Of a DNA stretch of 41,359 nucleotides, positions 1 to 7,428 are shown in pieces. Made by a program: the position numbers and the translations under genes. The first letter of the stretch is position 1. Each line of letters starts with the position of its first letter. The notes below the pieces were generated by a model. The model ran no database searches and was not told where the DNA came from. It saw nothing but the letters and a program-made list of their open reading frames with translations. The stretch is from assembly GCF_007992495.1 (NCBI RefSeq), contig NZ_BKAJ01000135.1, forward strand, positions 1 to 41,359, in the 5' to 3' direction. The stretch comes from Reyranella soli (GTDB lineage: Bacteria > Pseudomonadota > Alphaproteobacteria > Reyranellales > Reyranellaceae).

Positions 1-127
1 ACGCTGAAGCCGTCGGCCGTGCCGAAGATGCCCTTAGCCGAGCCGCCGCCGCGTGGCAGCCTATTTGGCCAGCCGTTTAAGCTATCCAAGGTTAACTGGG
101 TGAAGCCTGACTTGGCCGTGGAGGTGC
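1..127 (+). pseudogene. Fragment of DNA ligase D (LigD), C-terminal OB-fold part
   Basis: Frame 1 from the window edge encodes a stretch with PPPRGSLFGQPFKLSK followed by VNWVKPDLAVEV. This resembles the start of the OB-fold domain of the bacterial NHEJ ligase LigD, where a PPPR-S-FG-P motif precedes an aromatic-V-P-LVAEV strand. The homology ends at about base 126, directly against the stop codon of the convergent metalloprotease gene. The expected continuation (YLTWT...LRH...REDKP) is missing here but is found at 3096-3224. The 5' part lies outside the window, so I cannot say whether the upstream ligase is otherwise intact. The frame runs on to a stop near 211 with sequence unlike LigD. Confidence 0.65.
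95..125 (+). repeat. Left copy of an imperfect direct repeat derived from ligD
   Basis: These 31 bases match 3092-3122 at 24 of 31 positions by hand alignment. Both copies encode the VKP/T-x-L-x-VEV strand of LigD in the same direction. The copies bracket the gasdermin-protease pair. They may be insertion-site duplications, or ends of two different ligD homologues. Confidence 0.5.
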
Positions 128-1687
128 TTACCGCTCATCGTTGGGCGCAAAGAACTCGGGACTCATTGGCCCAGCCTTGGCTGCATTCTCGCCAAGTGTG
201 TGCGCTGCCGTAGCATCTAGCCACGATGCAAGATTGAGAAGATAGTCGTCTAGTTCTTCGTTCTGAGCCGTTTCGCGAAATCGCTCCCGCAGCCGCGGTA
301 AGTAGTTTGCATACAAAGGTTCGACTGTACGTAGCGCCCTCTCGCATTTCGCCTGTATTGATTCGTCTTCACTCAATAGGCCACGATAAAGGTTCATTGC
401 GGCGTACGGAGCGCACTCTAGAAGGAACCACAATCCGAGACGCCGATCCGCAAGATTCGCACTCGCCAAGAGATCTGCAATTTGCAGCCACCAACGATTG
501 TGATTAGGCGCGTTTGGATGTCCAAGGTGTTGATGCGCTCGCGGTAAAACGCGAGCGCTAAGGCCGTCACTACAACCAGCTTTGACCGCGACAAGGTCGA
601 AAGCATCTTTCAACATCAACCCAGTCACAAAGCGAATCGCGTTATGACTAAGTAAGTACCAAGACGGCAACTTTTCTCCGGAAGACCCTTTTGTCACGGC
701 TTTGCCAAAGCGCTCTACTCGAGACTTGAACGCTGGATGGGTATGGGAGATCGCGAGTTGGGCGTTGCCGGTCACACGACCTATTCCAGTCTCCCAAAGA
801 CTGACCATGGACAAGAACAGCAAGCCACACATGCTCGCACGGGCGCCTGCAAGATTCATGTTCTCGTGGGCGAAAAAGCTCGTGACGATTCGTAGAGCCA
901 ACTCATCAGCAGCGATCTCTCGCTGCTCTGCATCAGCCTGGTCCGATGCGTCATCCAGGTGGCCTAGGAGAACGTGGGCAACTTCGTGGGCCAATACAAA
1001 AAGCTCGGTCCCAATAAGGAGATAAGTGAACCGGTCTTGAAACGGAAGAGCACGCTGATACGGAAGAGCAGCCATGGGATCCCCCTCTAGGAAGAAGGCC
1101 TCTAAGAGATCCCGATGCCGAAACTTGATATATGGGTGACCCATAAGACCCCATTGGTCGAAAGAAGCCGTCGGCATGAACACCGGACCTTGCGGCGTGC
1201 CGATCATGGGTTGAAGTAAGATGACTAGCTTAGACAGAAGATTGGTAAGGTGAAAGAAGCCTTCGGGTATCACGATTGCATATTGATCTGTGCCATCAAC
1301 CCGGAAACTAGACGCATCAAGCCCACCTCCCGGTATCGTCCCAAAACAAGTTCGAGCCAAGCGTTGGTGTTCGTCGAACGACTGCACGACGCTTTCAAGG
1401 TCCTTCACTCTATGGTTGAGTATCGACGCATGGGGCGGTGAAGAAAGATCTACGACATTAGGTCTAAGCGTCTCCGCGGACCGGCGTTCGAATTCAGCCA
1501 ACGCCTCGGCCATCTTATCAGGCGTAATATCTGGATTCGTTTCGAGATATCGTCGGTAATCGTCGGCGCCACGATCATCAACATGGTCCGGAACCTCCAT
1601 CCCGAGTTCCTGATATGCTTGGCGTTGCAATTTGCTGAGAGCTGTACGCGCAGAGAGAAAATCACTCGTCAAATTCGAGAAGCTCAT
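128..1687 (-). CDS. HExxH zinc metalloprotease-like protein, partner of the gasdermin
   Basis: This 519-residue soluble protein carries HEVAHVLLGH at about residues 234-243 and an ExxAD motif (EIAADELA) from about residue 257. A THPAFKSRVERF stretch follows near 316, like the THP...R motif downstream of the active site in M48 peptidases. The gluzincin zinc ligands would be His234, His238 and Glu257. About 200 residues on each side are unassigned, and no signal peptide or clear membrane span is seen. Its ATG lies inside the 3' end of the gasdermin gene (26-base overlap) behind a GGGAGG Shine-Dalgarno, so translation is probably coupled. Inference: it is the activating protease, or its sensor, for the gasdermin. 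M48-like, ImmA-like and Lit/U49-like peptidases share these motifs, so the exact family is uncertain. Confidence 0.8.
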   Translation of the reverse strand: MSFSNLTSDFLSARTALSKLQRQAYQELGMEVPDHVDDRGADDYRRYLETNPDITPDKMAEALAEFERRSAETLRPNVVDLSSPPHASILNHRVKDLESVVQSFDEHQRLARTCFGTIPGGGLDASSFRVDGTDQYAIVIPEGFFHLTNLLSKLVILLQPMIGTPQGPVFMPTASFDQWGLMGHPYIKFRHRDLLEAFFLEGDPMAALPYQRALPFQDRFTYLLIGTELFVLAHEVAHVLLGHLDDASDQADAEQREIAADELALRIVTSFFAHENMNLAGARASMCGLLFLSMVSLWETGIGRVTGNAQLAISHTHPAFKSRVERFGKAVTKGSSGEKLPSWYLLSHNAIRFVTGLMLKDAFDLVAVKAGCSDGLSARVLPRAHQHLGHPNAPNHNRWWLQIADLLASANLADRRLGLWFLLECAPYAAMNLYRGLLSEDESIQAKCERALRTVEPLYANYLPRLRERFRETAQNEELDDYLLNLASWLDATAAHTLGENAAKAGPMSPEFFAPNDER

Positions 1688-2489
1688 GTGCGCCTCCCAG
1701 GTTCGCGTGCGAAAAATTGGTCAGTGAATCGACCGCCGTGGCGTTAAGGCGCGGAGATTGGCCACCCAGCAACACCTTGTCTACGTAACCAGCGGGTGTG
1801 GCTTGAATTCGCAGGCAAGTGAAGGCAAACGGCGTACGGTTACTGCCCGTTATTGTCAGCTTGGAGTTCGCGCGTAGCATTTGGTTTGCCTTGGCCTTGG
1901 CAACGAGCTTCGCTTCGAGGTTAATGGCAGCATCTGTCGCGTTCGAGCCAACAAGTTCCAAGCTCAACTCACGGGACGCGAACACGCCATCTATGATGTA
2001 GAGATCTTGGCCTCCTTCGCGACCGAAGCTTTTCTCGATGGCTTTTGGAAGTCGATGGGTCTTACCATCTATTGCATGCGAAATAGCCAAGGGATTTACT
2101 ATCGTACGCCTTGTAGGCCCGATGGTAATCGTTACCCCTTCTGTACCACGGCTTGCGCCCTTAAGATCGGCTTTGACGGGGTCCAGCTCAATTCCCAAAA
2201 CGCTTGAAATAAAAGGGCCAAGCAAATCGGCGGCCGCCGACCATCCAATTTGGTTCGTCGATTTCCTAGAGACCTGTCCCAGCTCACTTGTAGACGTTCG
2301 TGGCACCGACCAAGCTGAATCAAGAGCCAGTTCCGACAAGGTGCCGAGATAGCGTACCCGCCGTTCCTGACTTGTGAACAAAGCAAGCGGTTGGAAACGC
2401 TGGTCGGGGATTCGCAACGGTATGGCACCGTAGGTCTCGCGAATCCAATCGAGCAGAGGATCGGACCTGCACAACGACCAAAACGCCAT
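1662..2489 (-). CDS. Bacterial gasdermin (bGSDM), predicted pore-forming death effector
   Basis: The 275-residue product fits the bGSDM pattern. It has a short N-terminus with Cys at position 7, then DPLLDWIRETYGAIPLRIP, then RFQPLALF and a LGTLSEL strand. A TIGPTRRTIVNPLAI segment follows, then a long Ala/Lys amphipathic segment (NLEAKLVAKAKANQ). The RTPFAFTCLRI strand near residues 218-227 resembles the LPFAF-x-A-V-x-L signature near the end of bGSDMs. The remaining tail of about 45 residues would include the autoinhibitory peptide removed by a protease. The start MAFWSLC was chosen because GGAGAAAGGA precedes it at good spacing; a frame extension to 2549 lacks this support. Known bGSDMs sit beside proteases and form membrane pores after cleavage; here the neighbour is the overlapping metalloprotease gene. 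Identification is by pattern memory, not by search. Confidence 0.83.
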   Translation of the reverse strand: MAFWSLCRSDPLLDWIRETYGAIPLRIPDQRFQPLALFTSQERRVRYLGTLSELALDSAWSVPRTSTSELGQVSRKSTNQIGWSAAADLLGPFISSVLGIELDPVKADLKGASRGTEGVTITIGPTRRTIVNPLAISHAIDGKTHRLPKAIEKSFGREGGQDLYIIDGVFASRELSLELVGSNATDAAINLEAKLVAKAKANQMLRANSKLTITGSNRTPFAFTCLRIQATPAGYVDKVLLGGQSPRLNATAVDSLTNFSHANLGGAHELLEFDE

Positions 2490-2895
2490 GGATCGTCCTT
2501 TCTCCCCGTATGACCCACCCACGCTAGAGACATCAAGTGCTCGATGCAACCAGAGAGGGCCAGCTTAAGCTTCTTCCACTGCAAAAACCAGCCATCCCAC
2601 CGGGCACCCAGAATCGATCCAGCTTTTGAATCGGCCGCCAAGCGTATGCTCCCGACTCCGCGCAGCCCAAGAAGGCGGTCAAGCAGGAATAGGCCGACGC
2701 TTCCTGAACGTTGTGCGTTGAAGACCTTGGAAGTCACGGCGTCGAATTTCAAAGACGCATTGTCGGTACCAGGACGGCCATCCCCGGCCGGTCGAGCCAA
2801 ACCCCGTGATTGCTACGGTCTCCAGCAGCGCCGACGACAACATCGCGGTCCTGCGTGACGCTGAGGCAATCTCGCCGACAACTGACGGCCACTGA
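2490..2895. other. Upstream region of the gasdermin gene, no assignable gene
   Basis: The 406 bases before the gasdermin start hold its Shine-Dalgarno (about 2493-2505) and presumably its promoter, which I could not place with confidence. A minus-strand open frame from 2800 runs into the gasdermin gene in another frame and has no recognisable domain. A short plus-strand frame ends at about 2895 and is also unrecognised. The stretch is probably a patchwork of remnants. Confidence 0.4.
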
Positions 2896-3099
2896 GCCAA
2901 GCTCTCGGCGCGAGCCATAGCGGACAGAACGCTGACGGCGTCTTACGAGCGTGTGCTTGGCTACCTGCCGATCCATGCCGACCGCTTCGGCGTTGCGTGG
3001 CCATCGCAGGAGAAGATTGCCACGGTACTCGGCGTCAACCGCGCCACCGTATGCCGGGGTATCAAGCGGCTGCGAAGCTATCAAAGGCGCACTAGGTGA
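2896..3099 (+). pseudogene. Remnant encoding a helix-turn-helix (replication/regulator type)
   Basis: An open plus frame encodes about 67 residues, including LTASYERVLGYLPIHAD and WPSQEKIATVLGVNRATVCR. The second stretch is a clear helix-turn-helix of the 'wPSqe-iA-lGvsr-TV-R' type found in phage and plasmid replication proteins and HTH_36-like domains. There is no good start codon with a ribosome binding site. The frame stops at 3097-3099, exactly where ligD-like sequence begins. It is best read as a truncated gene fused to unrelated sequence. Confidence 0.5.
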
Positions 3100-3122
3100 A
3101 GACCCAGTTGGTCGTGGAAGTG
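3092..3122 (+). repeat. Right copy of the ligD-derived imperfect direct repeat
   Basis: This segment matches 95-125 at 24 of 31 positions and encodes VKTQLVVEV in the ligD frame. Together the copies enclose roughly 3 kb carrying the protease, the gasdermin and an HTH remnant. Confidence 0.5.
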
Positions 3123-3224
3123 ACCTACCTGACCTGGACGGAGGACAATCTGCTGCGGCATGTCTCGTATCGGGGGCAGCGAGAAGACAAGCCAGCGCGA
3201 CAACTCGTGCGGGCCATCCCGTAG
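3096..3224 (+). pseudogene. C-terminal fragment of DNA ligase D (LigD)
   Basis: The frame encodes 42 residues, VKTQLVVEVTYLTW then TEDNLLRHVSYRGQREDKPA, ending at a TAG. This is the typical end of LigD ligase domains (VAEVTYLTWT, LLRH-x-S-x-G-REDKPA). It begins where the fragment at the window start leaves off, with about ten codons of overlap. Only this tail is present, so it cannot be functional alone. It is either the displaced 3' end of the ligD at the left edge or the relic of a second homologue. Confidence 0.7.
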
Positions 3225-3314
3225 CCCGGCACATCGACGACATATTTGACCTCGGACATGAGAATTCAATTTCCCGTTGGCAGCCAAACCGTCCACCCTA
3301 AGGCATAGCGCGTC

Positions 3315-3716
3315 CTACGCTCGATCGACCGTGAGCATTACCGAGCCACGGTTGTTGAAATACATGAAACAGACGTCGTTTGCGAAGCAGCTTAGCTTGC
3401 CGGATTTTGGAAAGGCAATCTTAGCTCCGGCGCCGATGGGCGTTAGAAGCGAGGTGTCGCGATCCACCGTGCCCACGAGTGCGAACCAAGGAGCGGTAGG
3501 AACCCGACGCCAGCTTTCGGCAAGTCGCAGGACAAGATTTGTGCTTGAGTATCCATCTGGGCTCGAAGCAATACTTGCGTCGCGCCAGGTTCCGACCGCG
3601 CTGAACCTGTACGGTGTGTTTGCCTCAAGCAGAACCTCCGGGACATAAGGAGGCGCCCACCTGTCCACCCAGCGCAAATCGGCGTCGATGGGCACAGACA
3701 CTGGAAACATGGTCAT
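3315..3716 (-). CDS. LecA-like (PA-IL lectin fold) small protein
   Basis: The 133-residue protein has no signal peptide. It carries motifs in the order seen in LecA-like beta-sandwich proteins: PYRFSAVGTWRDA (strand after a glycine-rich turn), a PDGY motif, RRVP...WFALVG, a SGKLSCFANDV segment and a terminal YFNNRGSVMLTV, comparable to the NNSGS-x-V end of LecA. It starts at ATG 3716 behind GAGGG. It lies 57 bases downstream of the DUF2235 hydrolase on the same strand, so the two are probably one transcript. It may target the hydrolase to glycans or envelopes, or act as an accessory or immunity protein; the sequence does not decide. Calcium ligands of true LecA are not evident. Confidence 0.6.
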   Translation of the reverse strand: MTMFPVSVPIDADLRWVDRWAPPYVPEVLLEANTPYRFSAVGTWRDASIASSPDGYSSTNLVLRLAESWRRVPTAPWFALVGTVDRDTSLLTPIGAGAKIAFPKSGKLSCFANDVCFMYFNNRGSVMLTVDRA

Positions 3717-3773
3717 GTAAACCCTCTTTGCGGATAATGGGCTGTTCCAAAGATGTGTTTGTGTGGAACGGCG

Positions 3774-4934
3774 CTATTGGGGAAACGGCACTCCAAACGT
3801 TCCCCATAGTTGTCTTTCACGTTCCGAGACTCTTGCGAGCCAGTCTTGTTTGAAGTCTGCAGGATAGCCCCTCGGGCGATAAAGCGGCTGAGCCGCCACG
3901 GTATACCGATTGACGACGCTCCAATGAACCCGTTCGTTGATGTTCTCGCGCGATTCATCGCGCTTGTCCCAAAACACTCCCACGTCAGTCGCGCATGGAT
4001 TCATCAGCTTTCGATGAAGAGGTCGTAGTCGGCTGACAAGATAGAACCAGGCAGTCGAGTTAATCGGCATTGCCGAAACATTTGGCGTAACCTTGCCCTC
4101 AAGCGCTTCCAGGTCAAAACGAAGATTTGTGGTCTCTTCCACCCGCGCCATCATCCAGATAAGAGCAACGTCGGAGAGCGCATGGTCGGCGTAACTGCCG
4201 CCAACGTTGCTATGGGCCCCCATAAACCAAACCTGTTCGCAAACCTTGCCTTCCTTCAGGGCCTTCGTCTTCTTCTTTGTCCAAAACGTAGGTGCGAAAG
4301 GACGCCGTCGTTCATCGACGGCGATCGCGTGCAAGGCAACTTCTACATTCTTTCCGAGGCCAGTATCGCTAAACCGAAGTGTGCGTCTAGTGAACAACCG
4401 TGCCAACCCACCGAGGCCAAAGCCGGACGGAATGCCATATGAGCCTACTGTGTCCCAGACGCCCACGCAGCGGACAGGGACGGTTGTGTCTGCAAGCTGA
4501 TCGATCTCAGCTGGTGGCATGTTCCCTGCCAGCCTGTCCTTCTTGCTTCGGTACGAGTTCCAGACTTCGTCAAACCGTTCAAAATGAGCGGGTCGAACCA
4601 AGCCGACCTTGTTGATGATGCCCGCAACCGCACGTGCAGTATAAGCACCGCGAGAAAAACCGAAGATGTAGATCTCGTCGCCTTTACAATAGTTCAAGGC
4701 GCAGAATGCGTAGGCGCGCTGGACATTGCGCCGTAAGCCCACTCCAAACACTCCACCCAAAAATCTATCGACAGGGCCGTCAGTGCCGACACCGGCGTTG
4801 TAGTAAACTATCTGCGGAACTCCGTCGTCACCTTGGTCGGCAACCGATTGCGCGATCCGAACAACATTAGTCGGAAGATTTCCCTTCCCAACTTGATTCC
4901 AAGTGCCGTCAAGGCAAAGAACAATGCGCTTCAT
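3774..4934 (-). CDS. DUF2235 alpha/beta hydrolase, Tle1-like phospholipase candidate
   Basis: The 386-residue protein opens with RIVLCLDGTWN, the DUF2235 hallmark, and has the nucleophile elbow GFSRGA at about residues 92-97 (Ser94). CVGVWDTVGSYG near residue 165 and FMGAHSNVGGSY near residue 235 supply the likely catalytic Asp and His. DUF2235 is the catalytic domain of Tle1-type T6SS phospholipase effectors, but stand-alone versions are common in soil bacteria. No VgrG, PAAR or other T6SS gene is visible here. The start at 4934 was chosen because a GGGGGAG Shine-Dalgarno lies just upstream; an in-frame ATG at 4958 lacks one. It is probably cotranscribed with the LecA-like gene. Membrane lipid attack by this protein would parallel the gasdermin, but any link is inference. 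Confidence 0.8.
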   Translation of the reverse strand: MKRIVLCLDGTWNQVGKGNLPTNVVRIAQSVADQGDDGVPQIVYYNAGVGTDGPVDRFLGGVFGVGLRRNVQRAYAFCALNYCKGDEIYIFGFSRGAYTARAVAGIINKVGLVRPAHFERFDEVWNSYRSKKDRLAGNMPPAEIDQLADTTVPVRCVGVWDTVGSYGIPSGFGLGGLARLFTRRTLRFSDTGLGKNVEVALHAIAVDERRRPFAPTFWTKKKTKALKEGKVCEQVWFMGAHSNVGGSYADHALSDVALIWMMARVEETTNLRFDLEALEGKVTPNVSAMPINSTAWFYLVSRLRPLHRKLMNPCATDVGVFWDKRDESRENINERVHWSVVNRYTVAAQPLYRPRGYPADFKQDWLARVSERERQLWGTFGVPFPQ

Positions 4935-5191
4935 ACTGTCTCCCCCTTTTGAATTCATTCTTGGACGTACTATTGCACGAAAACATTAGAACCGAGCCCG
5001 GGCAGACCGCCCCCTTGACGGTCAAACAGGTTTCGACAGTTCGATTCCCAGGCTTCTTGCTTCGGCTGTTTGTGCCGCATTCGTCTGTGAGAGAACGCAC
5101 ATAGAGATGACGGTCTGCCCCCCTGTCTCAGCGACCGTCGTCCCTGAATCTCCCGCCTGGGTGTAATGCGCGCGTCTCCGTTGAAGGACGG

Positions 5192-5219
5192 TTGCAAAAA
5201 CGCATAACGGTGTTATTAT
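5192..5219 (+). promoter_or_regulatory. Candidate sigma70-type promoter in the 4935-5443 intergenic region
   Basis: TTGCAA (5192-5197) and TATTAT (5214-5219) are 16 bases apart and face the membrane-protein gene at 5444. The rest of the 509-base divergent region holds no ORF I can support; the promoter of the minus-strand hydrolase should also lie there. The leader to 5444 would be about 220 bases. Confidence 0.35.
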
Positions 5220-5443
5220 TGGTAGTACTGAAAGTTGGGTAGGCCCTTCGAATTTTAGGCCTTGAGAAGTTAGTTAAACCTCTTGCCCTCCTGATTTAGT
5301 ACCGTCGAGACGCTGTCTGTTTGGTGTGCCTAGCGGGCGTTCGCGGCGTAGCAGCCTTTGCAAGGCCACAGCGAGGAGTAGTTTGGTGTCTAGTCGCGTT
5401 TGAGCCGAATTACGATGAAAATAAAGACGCGGGGAGAAGCCGA

Positions 5444-6055
5444 ATGTCCGACCCATCGAATTCAAGTCACCCGTTACTTGAAGCTCGCCTGGCTGCCTTA
5501 GAAAAGCGAACGGCTGACAACTTTGGAGAGATTGGGGCTGCCATCGATAAAATTGCAAAGCAGACCGCGCGACCTGTCACGGACTGGTGGAAGAGATGCC
5601 TCGATTTGTTTCAGTTCGCTGTGGTGACAGTAGGTGTGTTTGTTGGTCTGCAGCAATTGATTCAATTGCGACAGAACTCAGACGTCGCGGCGTTCACTAC
5701 TGTTTCCACTGAGTGGCTGAAGCTTGATCTTCATTTCATTCAGAGGCCTCATTTGCACGCGCATTTTCACAACGGAGAGAAAGAAGTAGCCGAAAAACAT
5801 CTCTCGGAGGCCAAAGCTACGGCACAGTACGTCGTAGATTTTGTGGATTATGCAATCGTTACGTCGGATCGCTTGCCGTCGATGGGTGAAGGTTTCTTGG
5901 AAGCGGGGCAGGATAAAGACCTTTGGCACCGGTATGTTCAGCAGACCTACTTCAGAAGTGCGTTGGTGTGCGAAATCCTAAAGGAAAAAAGTGCTGGCTA
6001 TAACCGCAAGACGTTGGCGGTAGCGAAGGAGCCTTGCAGCAAAGTCGACAAATAG
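5444..6055 (+). CDS. Single-span membrane protein of unknown function
   Basis: The 203-residue product has a short N-terminal helix likely to form a coiled coil (LEARLAALEKRTADNFGEI), then one membrane span around residues 53-72 (LFQFAVVTVGVFVGLQQLI). A C-terminal cytosolic domain contains TEWLKLDLHFIQRPHLHAHF, a pattern seen in several uncharacterised membrane-anchored proteins. The start at 5444 was chosen for its CGGGGAGAAG ribosome binding site; the open frame extends upstream without one. It is divergent from the DUF2235 gene. I do not recognise a named family. Membrane anchoring and island location would suit a toxin, sensor or immunity role, but nothing in the sequence proves one. Confidence 0.7.
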   Translation: MSDPSNSSHPLLEARLAALEKRTADNFGEIGAAIDKIAKQTARPVTDWWKRCLDLFQFAVVTVGVFVGLQQLIQLRQNSDVAAFTTVSTEWLKLDLHFIQRPHLHAHFHNGEKEVAEKHLSEAKATAQYVVDFVDYAIVTSDRLPSMGEGFLEAGQDKDLWHRYVQQTYFRSALVCEILKEKSAGYNRKTLAVAKEPCSKVDK

Positions 6056-6175
6056 GAGGCGATTAGTGGCTTCCGTTACCTTTAGCAGCGGCTCCTTATT
6101 GGAAGTCTCGTCCTTCTCCGACCTCCTTTCTGACCACTAAGGTAAGGTATCTTCCCCGCGACCATCAGGAACGTC

Positions 6176-7372
6176 GTGCTCATGAACCGAGGCGTCCAGC
6201 CGAGACTGCTGACAGGCCTTTGCTACGTGGCTATGATGTCCCTGGCCATCGGCATCAATCTCCTGCCAGTGTTCCTCACAAGTATCGGCGCAAGTTTTGG
6301 CCAAGACGGCTCGCTCACCCGTGAGGAGCTGGGTCGCTTGGGGGCCGTGGCTTTTGCCGGCCTCGTGGTCGGAACCGTGGCCGCAGGACCGTTAGCAGAT
6401 CGTTATGGCGCCAAGCCCTTCATTATTCTGGCCAATGTACTGGCCGTGGCAGGGTTAGCAGGGATGGCAACCTCGCAGACGTTCGCGTTGCTTTTGACAA
6501 CAGTGTTCGTAGTCGGGCTCGGGGCTGGAATGCTCGATCTAACTGTCTCCCCCGTGGTCGCCGCTTTGCACCCGGGGCGCCGTACTGCTGCGATGAACTG
6601 GCTGCATTCCTTTTATCCCCTGGGCGCCGTCATGACTATTTTCGCCGGCACGCTGGCGCTGGCGTTTGATGTCGGATGGCGAGCAGTATGTTGGTTCTCT
6701 ATTGCACTGCCCTTGGGATTAACGCTGGCATTTCTGCCCTTGCGTTTTCCGGCCCTGGTCTCCGAATGCTCTGGGCGAAGGTCAATCAAAGAACTGTGCG
6801 CTAAGCCTTGGTTTCTTATTGCCTTGGCAGCCATTTTCATGGGCGGCGCCACTGAGCTCGGTATGGCGCAATGGCTGCCAGCCTACGCGGAGACATCGCT
6901 GGGGTTCTCACCGACAGTGGCGGGTGCGGGATTGTTGATGTTCTCTATCGCCATGGCCATGGGGCGGATAGCCGTCGGCATGATGGAGGAGTCAGCAAAC
7001 TCCTATGCAATCATGGCTGCCGGGAGCCTGCTCTCAGGCGTGTTCTTTCTGCTTGGGGCATTCCTCGAAAACCCCGTCTTGGCTCTTGCCGCCTGCGTGG
7101 CTGCGGGCTTCACCGGCAGCAGCCTGTGGCCGACAATGCTAGCCGTGACGGCGGACCGGTATCCCAACGGCGGAGCCAGCATGTTCGCTGCTCTCGCGGC
7201 GTTCGGAAACGCTGGCGGGATCTTCATGCCGTGGGTAATCGGCTTCGTCGGAGATGAGCGTGATCTGCATTGGGGCATCGCGACTTCCACTATTGCACCG
7301 TTGCTCATGCTGCCGATGGTCATGCTTCTTTTTCGGCACCGACGAACGCAAAGCGAAGCCAGTCGCGGCTGA
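6176..7372 (+). CDS. Major facilitator superfamily (MFS) transporter
   Basis: The 398-residue protein is almost entirely hydrophobic, with about 12 predicted spans. The conserved loop 2-3 motif appears as GPLADRYGAKPF near residues 74-85. WPTMLAVTADRYPNGGASMFA in the second half resembles sugar-type (FucP/FHS-like) MFS proteins. The substrate cannot be deduced. Start is GTG 6176 or ATG 6182, both behind CAGGAA; the choice adds only two residues. Its GC is nearer to the core than that of the neighbouring genes, suggesting a separate acquisition. No regulator or enzyme is adjacent. Confidence 0.85.
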   Translation: MLMNRGVQPRLLTGLCYVAMMSLAIGINLLPVFLTSIGASFGQDGSLTREELGRLGAVAFAGLVVGTVAAGPLADRYGAKPFIILANVLAVAGLAGMATSQTFALLLTTVFVVGLGAGMLDLTVSPVVAALHPGRRTAAMNWLHSFYPLGAVMTIFAGTLALAFDVGWRAVCWFSIALPLGLTLAFLPLRFPALVSECSGRRSIKELCAKPWFLIALAAIFMGGATELGMAQWLPAYAETSLGFSPTVAGAGLLMFSIAMAMGRIAVGMMEESANSYAIMAAGSLLSGVFFLLGAFLENPVLALAACVAAGFTGSSLWPTMLAVTADRYPNGGASMFAALAAFGNAGGIFMPWVIGFVGDERDLHWGIATSTIAPLLMLPMVMLLFRHRRTQSEASRG

Positions 7373-7428
7373 GTCCCCCGCACACTCCAGGCTCAGGCAC
7401 TTGTCACGGGACTTGTCGTTGAAGACGG

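Noticed and set aside
128..1687. Reading the HExxH protein as a toxin-antitoxin ImmA-type regulator
   Set aside because: It is much longer than ImmA and has no XRE-type DNA-binding partner; the downstream THP-R motif fits M48-like peptidases better, though this is not settled.
2132..2800. Minus-strand open frame of 222 codons
   Set aside because: It overlaps the gasdermin gene in another frame for most of its length and has no ribosome binding site or recognisable motif.
4935..5443. Possible CRISPR, riboswitch or ncRNA in the long divergent region
   Set aside because: No repeat array or recognisable riboswitch core was seen; only a candidate promoter is supported.
6060..6150. Short inverted repeat TTAGTGG/CCACTAA before the MFS gene
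   Set aside because: Seven-base arms about 65 bases apart are expected by chance, and no T-tract follows.
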